A stretch of DNA of 64,000 nt from Leptolyngbya sp. Heron Island J (GTDB lineage Bacteria > Cyanobacteriota > Cyanobacteriia > Phormidesmidales > Phormidesmidaceae): assembly GCF_000482245.1 (NCBI RefSeq), contig NZ_AWNH01000040.1, positions 27,967 through 91,966 of the forward strand. Direction: 5' to 3'. The notes beneath the pieces are model-generated. The model searched no databases. It had not been told where the DNA came from and was given only the letters and a program-made list of their open reading frames with translations. Below, one piece after another: positions 10,013 to 19,359 of the stretch. How positions within the stretch are numbered: position 1 is the stretch's first letter; each line of letters opens with the position of its first letter. The position numbers and the translations under genes are program-made.

Positions 10013-10831
10013 ATGGACCTATCAGTAAAATGCTGTGGCCAGGGCATGCCCGTGCTATGTCTCCATGGTCATCCCGGCACAGGGCGCTGCATGTCAGTAT
10101 TTACTGAATTTCTCTCATCTCATTTTCAGACGATTGCCCCCGATTTGCGAGGCTATGGCCGCAGCCAGGTCACCGCATCCTTCGGCATGGAACAACACCT
10201 GGAGGATCTATCGACGTTGCTTAATTCTTTAGACCAGCCCTGTTTGTTACTGGGTTGGTCTTTGGGGGGGATCTTGGCAATGGAGCTGGCCCTGCGCTAT
10301 CCCCAACGCATAGCTGGTCTCATGTTAGTTAGTACAGCAGCGAGACCTGTGGGGTGTCACCCGGCTATTAGCTGGCAAGATAACCTGTTAACAGGAATTG
10401 CTGGGGTCATCAACTGGCTAGTGCCTGGTTGGTCGTGGAATATTTCCACCTTTGGCCAGCGCTCTCTGTTTCGCTATTTGATCTCTCAGCACAGTGCACC
10501 TACCTATCGTCGCATTGCCCAGGAGGGAACACCCGCTTTTTTACAAACATCTAAGTTCGCAAACCAGGCCCTAAGTAGAGCCCTAAAAAAAGGATATAAC
10601 CGTTTAGGAGACCTGCATCAGATCCAACAACCCTGTCTGATGTTGGCGGCGGCTAATGATGTCCATATTACGCCGACATCCAGTCAAGAAACGGCGGCGG
10701 CTTTGCCCAATTGTGAGTGGCATTTATATAAAGGTGTTGCCCATTTAATGCCTTGGGAAATTGGCCCCAAGCTGTGTGATGACCTAGGGGTTTGGTTACG
10801 AAGTCATCAATTTCTGCCACCTGAGCCTTAA
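10013..10831 (+). CDS. Alpha/beta-fold hydrolase
   Basis: The 272-residue protein has the canonical alpha/beta hydrolase layout: oxyanion-hole motif HGHPG, strand and turn APDLRGYGRS, nucleophile elbow GWSLGG, a later acid region, and the catalytic His in GVAHLMPWE. It resembles BioH/pimeloyl-ester or haloperoxidase-like small esterases, but its substrate cannot be told. ATG 10013 gives the natural N-terminus MDLSVKCCGQG; a longer frame from 9971 would overlap msrB and adds no conserved residues. A 15-bp hairpin at 10915-10952 lies downstream. Confidence 0.88.
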   Translation: MDLSVKCCGQGMPVLCLHGHPGTGRCMSVFTEFLSSHFQTIAPDLRGYGRSQVTASFGMEQHLEDLSTLLNSLDQPCLLLGWSLGGILAMELALRYPQRIAGLMLVSTAARPVGCHPAISWQDNLLTGIAGVINWLVPGWSWNISTFGQRSLFRYLISQHSAPTYRRIAQEGTPAFLQTSKFANQALSRALKKGYNRLGDLHQIQQPCLMLAAANDVHITPTSSQETAAALPNCEWHLYKGVAHLMPWEIGPKLCDDLGVWLRSHQFLPPEP

Positions 10832-10914
10832 ATCAGTTACTCAAGGGAAGTAGAAGCCCATGGAGCCTGCCAAAGTCACGTAGCGACTACATTCTTTTGT
10901 CCTTTGCCCTAACG

Positions 10915-10952
10915 ACAAACGGTGTCTGGTCATTTTGCCAGACACCGTTTGT
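10915..10952. terminator. Perfect 15-bp hairpin between convergent genes
   Basis: Arms 10915-10929 and 10938-10952 are exact reverse complements (ACAAACGGTGTCTGG) around an eight-base loop. It lies between the ends of the plus-strand hydrolase and the minus-strand DUF1816 gene. There is only a weak T-rich tail on either side, so it could act as a bidirectional terminator or a transcript-protecting hairpin. Confidence 0.7.
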
Positions 10953-11003
10953 AGAAATTCTATTAAGCACCGTTCTGTTGGTGTCGCCCTAATCCGTTAA
11001 CAA

Positions 11004-11270
11004 TTAGTTGTTATAAACAGGGGTAACGTTGCTAGGCTCAGTATATTCCACAGTTAGATGGGCAGGCTCTGCGCAGCATTTGATGGTGACGTCAATCTGT
11101 TGAGCTCCTTCCTGTTCGAGGTCTTCAATGTAGCCTCCCTGATACTGAATTGCCTCACTTTCTGTACTGAATGGGCCAAAGTAATAAAGGCAGCGAGGCT
11201 GAGCAGTGGAAATTTCGACCCACCAAGGTTTGGAAAATGAGCTGAAAAGATTACTCAAAAAGCTTTTCAT
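11004..11270 (-). CDS. DUF1816-family small protein
   Basis: This 88-residue protein matches the cyanobacterial DUF1816 pattern: WWVEIST, the central YYFGPFSTESEA, and GYIEDLEQEGA. The domain often accompanies phycobilisome or linker-type proteins, but its function is not established. It contains a CC pair near residue 65. It is last in the minus-strand series running from carA, 67 bases after rlmB. Confidence 0.8.
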   Translation of the reverse strand: MKSFLSNLFSSFSKPWWVEISTAQPRCLYYFGPFSTESEAIQYQGGYIEDLEQEGAQQIDVTIKCCAEPAHLTVEYTEPSNVTPVYNN

Positions 11271-11337
11271 AAAATCTGTACCTGTTTGTTGTTAAAAATT
11301 CAGCTTACGAGCCGCCTGAAATTGGGCCTTATAACAT

Positions 11338-12300
11338 TTATACAGTGTGATTTTGATCCCCGCCAAGACTAATCGTCGGTAATTTTTCTAACCACCGCTG
11401 CCGATAAATTTCATACAACACCATGCCTGTGGCTACTGAGGCATTGAGACTGGGGGTTTTACCAGCGAGTGGAATAGATACTAAGACATCACAAAGATTC
11501 TGAATCGATAGGCTCAGCCCAGCACCCTCAGCGCCGATGGCAAGGACGATGGGGCGATCAAACTGAGTAGTATGAACAGATTGTCCCACTTCAGAGGCTG
11601 TGCCATAGACCCAAAAGCCGTCCTCCTTAAGTTGTTCTAAGGCTCGTCCTAGGTTGACCACCCGCGCCACGGGTAATGTCTCCAGGGCTCCGGCAGCAAC
11701 TTTGGCAACCGTCGGGGTAATGCCCACAGCTCGACGCTGAGGGATCACAACGCCTTGGGCTCCCAGGGCTTCAGCTGTGCGAATAATGGCTCCCAAGTTA
11801 TGGGGATCGGTGATGCTGTCAGCGGCAATAATGACTGGCTGACGACAGGCGGCTTTGGCTTGGGTGATGAGCTCGGCGAGTTCGACATACTCATGGGCAG
11901 CAATTTGGGCCACAATGCCTTGATGATTGGCTCCCTGGGTTAGCTGGTTAAGCCGTTGTGTATCGACTTCGTCAATGACAGCACCGTTGGCTTTGGCATC
12001 TAAAATGAGCGGTCGAAACCGGGCATCAAATACAAGCCGAGAATTAACCCACAGACGATTAATGGGGCGTTGATTTGCGATCGCAGCCTCCACTGAGTGA
12101 CGTCCATAGACTAGATCGGGCCGGTCCTCCTGGGGCGTCCCTTCAGGCTGTTGAGGAATTGGGCGACTAAAGTCCTTTGGTCGCCGTTTCTTAAAGGATT
12201 TTCTCGGCGTTTGCTTAAAGGAAGGTTTAGCATGCCCTTTCCGTTGAGGACGAGATTTTCCTTTAGCCAGACGAGGCCGATCGGAGGAAGGTTTAACCAT
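11338..12300 (-). CDS. rlmB: SpoU/TrmH-family rRNA 2'-O-methyltransferase (RlmB type)
   Basis: This enzyme transfers methyl from SAM to a ribose 2'-OH, in RlmB the 23S rRNA G2251. The 320-residue protein has a basic, disordered N-terminus (about 1-60, rich in K, R and P), the substrate-binding domain starting [11 protein letters not shown], and the knotted SPOUT domain with motif 1 [17 protein letters not shown], motif 2 [10 protein letters not shown] and motif 3 [18 protein letters not shown]. The basic extension is common in cyanobacterial members and probably binds RNA. It follows mrnC, another 23S rRNA maturation gene, on the same strand. Confidence 0.93.
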   Translation of the reverse strand: MVKPSSDRPRLAKGKSRPQRKGHAKPSFKQTPRKSFKKRRPKDFSRPIPQQPEGTPQEDRPDLVYGRHSVEAAIANQRPINRLWVNSRLVFDARFRPLILDAKANGAVIDEVDTQRLNQLTQGANHQGIVAQIAAHEYVELAELITQAKAACRQPVIIAADSITDPHNLGAIIRTAEALGAQGVVIPQRRAVGITPTVAKVAAGALETLPVARVVNLGRALEQLKEDGFWVYGTASEVGQSVHTTQFDRPIVLAIGAEGAGLSLSIQNLCDVLVSIPLAGKTPSLNASVATGMVLYEIYRQRWLEKLPTISLGGDQNHTV

Positions 12301-12430
12301 GGGTCAGGAGTGTAAGCGGAGTCACATCATACCGCTTAGTTGTTGTCTGGAGGGTAGCTTCCCAGAGTATGTTTAAGGATATAAAGTGGGGATCAATTTT
12401 CATGGATGTGGAGCCTGTTTGACCAACAAA

Positions 12431-12889
12431 CTAACCCTCAGCAGGAAAACTGATCATCGTTAGCAGCTCGTGTAGCCGAGCCTGGTCAGTGATGTAGAGA
12501 TAGCCAACCAGCGTCTCAAACGCAGTTGCCTGACGATAGATCTTGGCTGATAGACGTCTGGGGGACTTAGACGTTGCGTTGCGTCCCCGTCGCACTACAT
12601 CAGCTTCTGCATCGTTTAAATGGGGCAGCAATTCTTTAAGGTAATCAGCCTGCTGCTCAGCTTTTACCTGGCTTACCACCTGCTGATGAAATACCTGGAT
12701 ACGCTGAGGCGGCCACAAAAACTGCATACGGACATAGAGTTCGAATACAGCATCACCGATATAGGCCAATGCCACTGGTGAAATAGATTGTACCTGCTGG
12801 GGCTGAAGTTGATCAGGCGAGACTACCTCAGGTAGTTGGCTAGGGGCAGGTAGCCGAACACCCATTCCACTAGGACAATTTTCCATCAA
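12431..12889 (-). CDS. mrnC: Mini-ribonuclease III
   Basis: This is an RNase III-like catalytic domain without a double-stranded RNA-binding domain; MrnC trims 23S rRNA precursors. The 152-residue protein shows the family signature ALAYIGDAVFELYVR with the catalytic Asp, the RRGRNA motif, and ATAFETLVGYLY. The first 35 residues are poorly conserved, so a slightly later start is possible. It sits between a STAS gene and rlmB, so rRNA maturation genes are clustered here. Confidence 0.92.
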   Translation of the reverse strand: MMENCPSGMGVRLPAPSQLPEVVSPDQLQPQQVQSISPVALAYIGDAVFELYVRMQFLWPPQRIQVFHQQVVSQVKAEQQADYLKELLPHLNDAEADVVRRGRNATSKSPRRLSAKIYRQATAFETLVGYLYITDQARLHELLTMISFPAEG

Positions 12890-12967
12890 GGCCTCCCGTG
12901 CTTAAACACACTAATGAGTCAGCACGCCATTGGCTGATGGCGTTCCCAGTCCAGCCCACGGTTGCAA

Positions 12968-13336
12968 TCAAGAATCTTTGAGATTCTCAAGGGCGGCTTC
13001 AACAGTGGGCTGGAGCGAGAGAAACTTCTCTAAACGGACAAGTTTGACCGTCTGGGTGACTCGAGCATTGGTTACCACCTGAACACTGCCGCTTTCACCC
13101 TTGGCTTTTTTCACCAGCTGCACTAGCGCACCTAGCCCTGAACTGTCGACAAAATCAATTGCCGACAGATCAAGAATGATATGGGTGGGGCCTTCTTCGA
13201 TATACCGATTCAAAACCTTACGGAAAGTAGGCTCTGAAAACGCATCGAGTAGTCCAGTGAGGCGAAATATTTGACATTTCCCCCTAACATCACGGGTGCC
13301 TCTTAAACTTACGGTTAGGGTCAGCGACTCAGCGAT
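12968..13336 (-). CDS. STAS-domain anti-sigma factor antagonist, apparent non-ATG start
   Basis: This protein of about 122 residues has a full STAS domain: IFRLTGLLDAFSEPTF at the N-terminal strand and helix, then DLSAIDFVDSSGLGALVQL with the Ser-Ser pair that kinases phosphorylate in SpoIIAA-like antagonists. The conserved domain extends well upstream of the first usable TTG (13213). In frame there is no ATG, GTG or TTG before a TAG stop at the ribosome binding site. A perfect AGGAGG (13342-13347) precedes ATT (13339) and ATC (13336). I therefore place the start at ATC 13336 (spacing five) or ATT 13339. Partners, a serine kinase/anti-sigma factor and a phosphatase, are not in the window. Confidence 0.8.
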   Translation of the reverse strand: MAESLTLTVSLRGTRDVRGKCQIFRLTGLLDAFSEPTFRKVLNRYIEEGPTHIILDLSAIDFVDSSGLGALVQLVKKAKGESGSVQVVTNARVTQTVKLVRLEKFLSLQPTVEAALENLKDS

Positions 13337-13341
13337 AATAA

Positions 13342-13347
13342 CCTCCT
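13342..13347 (-). promoter_or_regulatory. Perfect Shine-Dalgarno that decides a rare start codon
   Basis: AGGAGG on the minus strand overlaps the in-frame TAG that closes the STAS frame upstream. The only codons at a workable distance are ATT and ATC, so this site is the main argument for a rare initiation codon in the STAS gene. Confidence 0.7.
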
Positions 13348-13507
13348 AAAGGTATTAAATACGGCAAAATTAAACGTCTAATTTTAGGTCAGGATTCTAT
13401 TGACTGCAAGAAAATTAAGTGAAACGTAAATGGGCTTATCCAGGGTTCATCGAGGACTAATCTGGGGCGTTTCCGTCACTTAATGGCCACTTAATAGAAA
13501 ATATAGA

Positions 13508-14677
13508 TTACCCTACCTTATTACTCCGATGATCACGCATCAGAGTGACAAATTTTTCAAACAAGTAATCTGCGTCATGGGGCCCAGGACTCGCTTCAGG
13601 ATGGTATTGCACTGAAAAGATCGGTAAAGTTTTATGCTTTAGGCCGGCTACAGTGCGATCGTTGAGATTGAAATGAGTCACTTCAACCTCCGTGGATGGA
13701 ATTGTATCAGCGTCAATGGCAAAACCGTGATTTTGGCTGGTAATTTCTACCTGCTGAGTGAGGCCACAGGGTTGATTAAGACCCCGATGGCCAAATTTGA
13801 GCTTAAAGGTTTTGGCCCCAAAAGATAGACCGAGAATCTGATGGCCCATACAAATACCAAATGTGGGAATCTGACTATCTAACAAGGCTTTGACCAGGTC
13901 GGGAGCTGACTCCACTGCAGCTGGATCGCCGGGACCGTTGGATAGAAAAATGCCGTCGGGCTGGTAGTTAAGAATGTCTTCAGGAGATGTGTCAATCGGT
14001 ACTACAACCACACGGCAGCCATAGCTGGCTAAGCGCCTCAGAATATTGCGTTTGATGCCAAAGTCAATGGCGACTACGGTGAGGAGGGCAGCCGTCTCCG
14101 GCGGGGCGCTCAGCGTCGCGGCAAACTCCCAGGGGGGCTTGGTGGTTTCTCTCCATTCGTAAACCGTAGGCGTACTGACATCTTTAACCAGGTTTAGCCC
14201 TTCCATGCTGGGGATAAGCTCTAACTGCTGCCGCAGCTGATCGGGATCAAGGATTTCGCTGGAAATCGCCCCGTTCATGGCACCAGCCGTCCGCAGTTTA
14301 CGGGTTAAGGCGCGGGTATCAATGCCGTAAATGCCTGGAATATTGTGCTGTTTGAGATAGTCGGGTAAGGAGGTCGTAGAGCGCCAGTTGCTGGGACGCT
14401 CACAAATGTTTTTTGCGATCGCGCCATTCACCTGGGGGGCTGCCGATTCCTCATCCTCAGCATTGATCCCAGTATTCCCCAGCTCTGGATACGTAAATGT
14501 GACAATCTGACCGCGATAGCTAGGGTCAGTCAACACCTCCTGGTATCCTGTCATGCCAGTGTTAAAAACAATTTCACCCACTACGGTACCCGTGGCCCCA
14601 AAGGACCAGCCCCGAAAAACGGACCCGTCGGCCAATACCAATAACGCAGGCTGGGAGCTAGTGGAAAAAATAGACAT
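13508..14677 (-). CDS. carA: Carbamoyl-phosphate synthase small subunit
   Basis: CarA supplies ammonia from glutamine to CarB for carbamoyl phosphate, used in arginine and pyrimidine synthesis. The 389-residue protein has the N-terminal CPSase small-chain domain ([30 protein letters not shown]) and a class I glutamine amidotransferase domain: FLSNGPGDP, nucleophile Cys in GICMGHQ, and His/Glu of the triad in [12 protein letters not shown]. All key residues are present and the length is standard. It heads the minus-strand series that continues with the STAS gene 171 bases later. carB is not in the window, which is usual for cyanobacteria. Confidence 0.97.
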   Translation of the reverse strand: MSIFSTSSQPALLVLADGSVFRGWSFGATGTVVGEIVFNTGMTGYQEVLTDPSYRGQIVTFTYPELGNTGINAEDEESAAPQVNGAIAKNICERPSNWRSTTSLPDYLKQHNIPGIYGIDTRALTRKLRTAGAMNGAISSEILDPDQLRQQLELIPSMEGLNLVKDVSTPTVYEWRETTKPPWEFAATLSAPPETAALLTVVAIDFGIKRNILRRLASYGCRVVVVPIDTSPEDILNYQPDGIFLSNGPGDPAAVESAPDLVKALLDSQIPTFGICMGHQILGLSFGAKTFKLKFGHRGLNQPCGLTQQVEITSQNHGFAIDADTIPSTEVEVTHFNLNDRTVAGLKHKTLPIFSVQYHPEASPGPHDADYLFEKFVTLMRDHRSNKVG

Positions 14678-14779
14678 GGGTTACAACAGGAAAATAAACG
14701 CAGCATCTCCCCACATAGAACACAGTGAAACATCATGGGGGCCGGTACTATCCTAGAGGCCATGGGTAACTTTTGAACA

Positions 14780-15661
14780 ATGCTTGAGAAAAAACGAATT
14801 AGATTTATTCAAGTTCTTTGTCTGGGGACCCTGACCGCCTGTCAGGCGGTGCCGATGTCATCGAACAGCCAGGAGCGCTTAGAATCGCGACCGACGGAAG
14901 TAAATGCAGCCGTGGTTGAATCTGATGCTGAGGCAGACGGGGCTGTCGCTAATGAGTCTGCTGAAGCCGCATCGGAGGAGGCCACCAGCGCCTTAAATGC
15001 TTACCAAGAAGCGATTAATCTGGCCTCCGGGGCGTTTACCCTGGGGCAGCAAGCGACCTCCCCCGATGATTGGGACCTAATTGTCGGTCGTTGGGAGCAG
15101 GCGATCCAAAAACTCAAAGCTGTACCAACGGATGATCAAAACTATGCGGTGGCCCAGACCAAACTCAGAGACTATGAGCGTAACCTGGCCCAGGCTAAAC
15201 AGCGACTGACTGGTCTCAAACAGCCCCCTGCGGAGATTGCCCTCAATAGAACTGCGCCTATTGCTAGCGGCAGCCAGGCCGCGACTACCCTACCGGTCAC
15301 CAGCAACCGCGTTCCTATTATCGAGCGCCGTGGTGGTACCCCAGTGATTGAAGTCACCTTTAATGGCAGACGCTATCCCATGATTTTAGATACAGGCGCT
15401 AGCCATACCCATATCACTCGCTCCATGGCCAATGAGTTGGGAGTCCAGGTGGTAGGTCAGACGTCGGTTGCTACCGCTAGCAGCAGTCAGGCGGTTGTGG
15501 ATGTGGGTTATGTGAACGCCATTCAGGTGGGTGGCATCACTCGAGATAATTTGCCGGTCAGTATTGGTGATGCCGTTCCTATTGGCCTTTTAGGGAATGA
15601 TGTCTATAAAAATTTTGATGTTATTTTGCAAGCCAACACTGTGGAATTTCGTCCTCGCTAA
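14780..15661 (+). CDS. Retropepsin-like aspartic protease lipoprotein
   Basis: This 293-residue protein has a lipoprotein signal peptide with lipobox LTAC (cleavage before Cys21), then an Ala/Glu-rich region and a helical segment (about 60-145). The C-terminal domain (about 175-293) is a clan AA single-lobe aspartic protease: IEVTFNGRRYPMILDTGASHTHI with the catalytic DTGAS, and a late LLGNDVYKNFDV corresponding to the hydrophobic-hydrophobic-Gly element. Members dimerise like retropepsin. The anchor suggests a periplasmic or outer-envelope location. Substrate unknown. It is divergent from carA. Confidence 0.9.
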   Translation: MLEKKRIRFIQVLCLGTLTACQAVPMSSNSQERLESRPTEVNAAVVESDAEADGAVANESAEAASEEATSALNAYQEAINLASGAFTLGQQATSPDDWDLIVGRWEQAIQKLKAVPTDDQNYAVAQTKLRDYERNLAQAKQRLTGLKQPPAEIALNRTAPIASGSQAATTLPVTSNRVPIIERRGGTPVIEVTFNGRRYPMILDTGASHTHITRSMANELGVQVVGQTSVATASSSQAVVDVGYVNAIQVGGITRDNLPVSIGDAVPIGLLGNDVYKNFDVILQANTVEFRPR

Positions 15662-16073
15662 TCGGTTTGGAGCCGTTAGGGTGGTGATTATGAGGCCAGC
15701 GACGGCAATGCCGTTGGCGAGACTATTACTTATTGAGACTATTACTTAGAAATGAGGATTCAATTAGGTCCTATTTTTTGCCCTACAGGCGTTCCATAGA
15801 ACGCCTCTGCAGACAACATTTTTGGATCTGATAAAATCCTGATCCCTTAATTATTTATGCAATGAGATAAATATCTAACATCTCGATCCCCTAGAGCTGG
15901 TATACCCTGAGATAGAAAACTACAAAAATCAGGGAGCCAACGTCTTGAGCTCCTTGGTTTTAGTCCATCATTTATCCCTGAACGTCCTGGTGCAATAGCG
16001 AATAGCCCCTCCTGCTCAATCCGTTGGTTGTCGTTGTTGCGTTTTTACAGTCATTTTTTTCTAACGCGCTGCT
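15662..16073. other. Intergenic region with one hairpin, no riboswitch recognised
   Basis: This 412-base gap lies between the protease and the cobalamin-binding-type gene. It holds the hairpin at 15787-15806 and a weak 6-bp pairing near 15910-15935. I looked for a B12 box upstream of the binding-protein gene and saw none. No open frame of interest. Confidence 0.5.
15787..15806 (+). terminator. Hairpin after protease gene
   Basis: AGGCGTTC (15787-15794) pairs with GAACGCCT (15799-15806) around the loop CATA. A T run comes about 14 bases later (CATTTTTGG), which is looser than a textbook terminator. Confidence 0.45.
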
Positions 16074-17003
16074 ATGTCTGAGCTTCGCATCGTTTCCTTA
16101 ATTCCCAGCGCTACAGAAATTGTTATCCAACTTGGATTTGGTGCATCGTTGGTGGGACGCTCCCATTCCTGTGATTTTCCACCCGCCGTGCAAAAATTGC
16201 CAGTATGTACGGCTCCTAGCTTTGATCTCGATGGCAACAGTAAAGAAATCCACGATCGGGTGAGCGAGTTATTGCGTCGGGGGCTGAGCGTCTATGACGT
16301 GAATGTAGAGCTGCTGCAACAGTTGCGTCCTACCCACATTCTGACCCAGGACCAATGTGAGGTGTGTGCCGCTAGTTTGGCAGATGTTGAAAAAGCGGTA
16401 GCTCAGTTGATTGAGCCTCAGCCTCGGGTGATTTCTCTGAAACCACAGGTTTTAGCAGATTTGTGGGACGATCTGCGCCGGGTGGCTGTCGCGATCGACC
16501 CAACCAATGGAAATGCGATCGCAGATCTCACCATTGCCCAACTTCAGGGTCGCCTCCAGGACTGCCTCAAAAAAGTACCCAGCAAACTGCCTCAGCCCAC
16601 TGTGGCCTGCTTGGAATGGACAGATCCGCTGATGGGAGCGGGCAACTGGGTACCTGAGTTAGTCTCCATGGCTGGTGGTCATCCCCTGTTTGGTCAGGTA
16701 GGCCGACATTCCCCCTGGTTACCTTGGGAGGATTTGAGTGCGGCTGAACCGGATATGTTGGTGGTCATGCCCTGTGGCTACGACCTGCAACAGAGTAGGC
16801 AGTCCATCAATGTATTGGCCCAAGTGCCTGCCTGGCATAACATGAAAGCCGTCAAAGAGGGTCGTGTCTTTGTGGTCGATGCCAATCACTATTTCAATCG
16901 GCCTGGGCCGCGTTTAGTGGATTCCCTGGAAATTTTGGCGGAAATCCTGCACCCAGACGAATGTGCGTTTGGCTATGCCATGAAGGCTTGGAAGATCTAT
17001 TAG
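16074..17003 (+). CDS. Cobalamin-binding-type periplasmic-fold protein without signal peptide
   Basis: The 309-residue protein has the BtuF/helical-backbone substrate-binding fold: RIVSLIPSATEIVIQLGF at the start, QRVISLKP-type hinge at about 120, and ANHYFNRPGPRLVDSLEILA near the C-terminus. This matches the family usually labelled cobalamin-binding protein. It lacks a leader, so unlike BtuF it would act in the cytoplasm, and no BtuCD transporter genes are adjacent. A DQCEVCAAS segment gives a CxxC that may bind a metal or ligand. Vitamin B12 or another corrinoid is the best guess, not proven. Confidence 0.8.
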   Translation: MSELRIVSLIPSATEIVIQLGFGASLVGRSHSCDFPPAVQKLPVCTAPSFDLDGNSKEIHDRVSELLRRGLSVYDVNVELLQQLRPTHILTQDQCEVCAASLADVEKAVAQLIEPQPRVISLKPQVLADLWDDLRRVAVAIDPTNGNAIADLTIAQLQGRLQDCLKKVPSKLPQPTVACLEWTDPLMGAGNWVPELVSMAGGHPLFGQVGRHSPWLPWEDLSAAEPDMLVVMPCGYDLQQSRQSINVLAQVPAWHNMKAVKEGRVFVVDANHYFNRPGPRLVDSLEILAEILHPDECAFGYAMKAWKIY

Positions 17004-17039
17004 TAACGATATAGCAAAGAAGGTTTTGCGTTGCCAAAA

Positions 17040-18029
17040 CTAACCCTGGAAGTGTTGGTAGCCTTGATCCTGGTCCAATGGGATATCTGTTCCGTGGTTA
17101 ACATCATCCCTCAGACGGATTTCAGGTTCGAGGGTAGTATGGCCAATAATCTGACTATCTGGCAGCGCTTGGCTCAAGGCTCCGGCAATCTCTGGCGGCA
17201 GGCTCAAGAGTAGCTCAAAATCTTCGCCACCATAGAGTGTCCATTGCTCAGCTGTGGTCTGCCCCACTGCTTCGACTAATCCGGGTGGAATTGGCAATTG
17301 CGATCGCAAAAGCGTAGCCCCCACCTGACTTTGATCACAAATTTGAATGATAGCGTCGGCCAGACCGTCGCTAGTATCCATGGCCGCAATGCTGCTCAGA
17401 TCCTGGCAATGGGTCTGCAGGGCTGCGATCGCATCAAATCTGGGCACCGGCTGCTGGTGCGCCTGAATCCACGCCTCAGCAGCTGGACTGACCAGGTCTA
17501 GCTCAGCTAATAGCAGCGCCAATCCCGCACGAGCGGCTCCATGGACTCCGGTTGCCACTAGCATCTGGCCTGCTTTTGCCCGGTTACGATACAGCGCTTG
17601 ACCGGGTAATACAGTGCCTAAGGCGGTAATCGCTAAACTGCGCTGATGGCCTCGGCATAAATCGCCACCGAGGATCGCACCGCCATGGTGATCCAAACAA
17701 TCCTTAAACCCCTGGTATAGGTCATCAACCCAGGACCAGGGCGTATCTGGCGGTAGCGTCAGGCCAATGGTAACCCCCATGGGCGTGGCGGCCATCGCCG
17801 CTAAATCCGAGAGATTAACAGCCGCCGCTCGCCAGCCAAGGGCATGGGGTGGGAGGGTGCGATCGCTAAAATGCACCTGATCAACCAGGACATCGGTGGT
17901 CACCACCAGCTGTTCACCAGCCGGTAGCGATCGCACCGCGCCATCATCCCCAACCACGGCTGCGCAATATGGACGCAACCGTCTGAGGATCTCATGTTCA
18001 CCCAGGTCAGCAACCGTGACTGGAATCAC
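17040..18029 (-). CDS. thiL: Thiamine-monophosphate kinase
   Basis: ThiL phosphorylates thiamine monophosphate to the active cofactor thiamine diphosphate. The 329-residue protein has the ThiL/PurM ATP-grasp-like fold: VVGDDGAV, VVTTDVLVDQVHF, AVNLSDLAAMAA, GGDLCRG, AAMDTSDGLADA and GGEDFELLL, all family landmarks. Its start codon overlaps the stop of the upstream cyclophilin gene by four bases (ATGA), so translation is probably coupled. It is convergent with the cobalamin-binding-type gene. Confidence 0.95.
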   Translation of the reverse strand: MIPVTVADLGEHEILRRLRPYCAAVVGDDGAVRSLPAGEQLVVTTDVLVDQVHFSDRTLPPHALGWRAAAVNLSDLAAMAATPMGVTIGLTLPPDTPWSWVDDLYQGFKDCLDHHGGAILGGDLCRGHQRSLAITALGTVLPGQALYRNRAKAGQMLVATGVHGAARAGLALLLAELDLVSPAAEAWIQAHQQPVPRFDAIAALQTHCQDLSSIAAMDTSDGLADAIIQICDQSQVGATLLRSQLPIPPGLVEAVGQTTAEQWTLYGGEDFELLLSLPPEIAGALSQALPDSQIIGHTTLEPEIRLRDDVNHGTDIPLDQDQGYQHFQG

Positions 18030-19162
18030 GCCTGCGGAGCAACCAAGTTATCCAACCCATCTACCACCTGGGCCGAAATAATTTTGCCCCCCTGACGCCC
18101 CATGCGATCCAGGGCATCCTGACCATCAATGGTGTAGCCAAAGACCGCATAGCGACCATCTAGCAGATTTAAGCCCGCTGGAGTTAACTCCGGCTCAAAC
18201 AAAAAGAAGAAAAACTGAGAAGAACCACCGTCGGGCTCAGACTCAGGCCGGGCCATGGCCAGTGCCCCAAAGGAATTAAATGGCAATACAGGCTTTTCAA
18301 GAAAACGGCCCAGCTCTTCCAGGGTGGCTCCATAGGTTGGTGCATCATCCCCTTCCACTAAAATCTCTAGTGGAATAGCTCGGTATTTCTTAGTTTTTGG
18401 ATCAATAAATCCCGCTTCAGGGCCATCCGGATCCCCCGTTTGCAACACATAGTTTTCCTCCGCCCGATCAAAGGTCATGCCATCATAAAAACCCCGTTCA
18501 ATCAGATCGACGAAGTTACCAGCCGTCACCGGAGCACTGTATCCATCAACTACTACCGATACCAATCCTTCATTGGTTTTAAATTCAACCGTGGCGCGTC
18601 CTTTTAACTGAGGCAGGTTGTCATAGTCAGCCGGTACCTCATAGGGAAACCCTTTAACCATGAGGCCTTCCAAATCACCAATCGCGTTTAAAACCGACCG
18701 TCGCTCAGTCCAAAGGGTTTCCAAATCCTTGCTCTGGGCCGCCGTTTGCATCCCCTCTAATTGCAAACTGATTTGCTCGAATAAGGGGTCAGCCAGGGAG
18801 CGTCGTTCTTCCGGAATCGCTTCTACAATGGCCGAACGCTTACGATTGAGTAACTTTGCAGACCCATTAATTTCCCGTTTTGCTCGTCCCCACTGCTTTG
18901 TTCGCAGCGCATAATTAAGTCCCTCTAACTTATCCTGAACCTTACGAATCTCGGGACTGTCTATCGGTAGGGCATAGCGTAGTAATGCCTTAGGGTCAGT
19001 AATCGCATCACCAGGAGGCAAGTAAGCGATCGGTAAATTAAGTGAAGGGATGGGAGCAGCCTGAGCCGATGGTATATAGCACCAACCCATCAGCAAAAAA
19101 CTAAAACCAACGCCCAGGAGACCGGCAAGAGCGGTCTGCAAGCGGTATTGAAAACGAGCCAT
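18026..19162 (-). CDS. CYP38/TLP40-type lumenal cyclophilin-like protein
   Basis: This 378-residue protein resembles plant thylakoid CYP38 (TLP40) and its cyanobacterial orthologues, which assist photosystem II assembly. A signal peptide ends in AQAAPIP. A helical-bundle domain follows (DPKALLRYALPIDSPEIRKVQ onwards, with FPYEVPADYDNLPQLKGRA as the linker), then a cyclophilin-like domain (VDGYSAPVTAGNFVDLIERG, LQTGDPDGPEAGFIDP, LDGRYAVFGY). The active-site residues of true prolyl isomerases are only partly kept, as in CYP38. I use ATG 19162, which begins the signal peptide; a frame open from 19285 adds 41 residues in front of the leader. thiL overlaps its stop. Confidence 0.9.
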   Translation of the reverse strand: MARFQYRLQTALAGLLGVGFSFLLMGWCYIPSAQAAPIPSLNLPIAYLPPGDAITDPKALLRYALPIDSPEIRKVQDKLEGLNYALRTKQWGRAKREINGSAKLLNRKRSAIVEAIPEERRSLADPLFEQISLQLEGMQTAAQSKDLETLWTERRSVLNAIGDLEGLMVKGFPYEVPADYDNLPQLKGRATVEFKTNEGLVSVVVDGYSAPVTAGNFVDLIERGFYDGMTFDRAEENYVLQTGDPDGPEAGFIDPKTKKYRAIPLEILVEGDDAPTYGATLEELGRFLEKPVLPFNSFGALAMARPESEPDGGSSQFFFFLFEPELTPAGLNLLDGRYAVFGYTIDGQDALDRMGRQGGKIISAQVVDGLDNLVAPQA

Positions 19163-19359
19163 AGTTGAAAATGAACGACAACGGCGTGACAAACCTTTAC
19201 GATCTTGCCACAGTGTGGGTCGTCTCAGATAGTTAGCTGCTGCGGTTTCAGATGTCTTGTATTGCTGGCCACCATAATTGAACAACCGTACGGGTAAATG
19301 ACCGCTGGGCTGTACAATAAGTGCCGACCACCGACTATCAACCTACCGTCCGCCAGACC

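Noticed and set aside
13366..13385. AAAATTA...TAATTTT inverted repeat upstream of the STAS gene as an operator
   Set aside because: Only seven AT-only pairs; too weak to separate from chance in AT-rich intergenic DNA.
15900..16073. Possible cobalamin riboswitch upstream of the cobalamin-binding-type gene
   Set aside because: No B12 box (GCCACTG-type) and no multi-stem fold could be seen.
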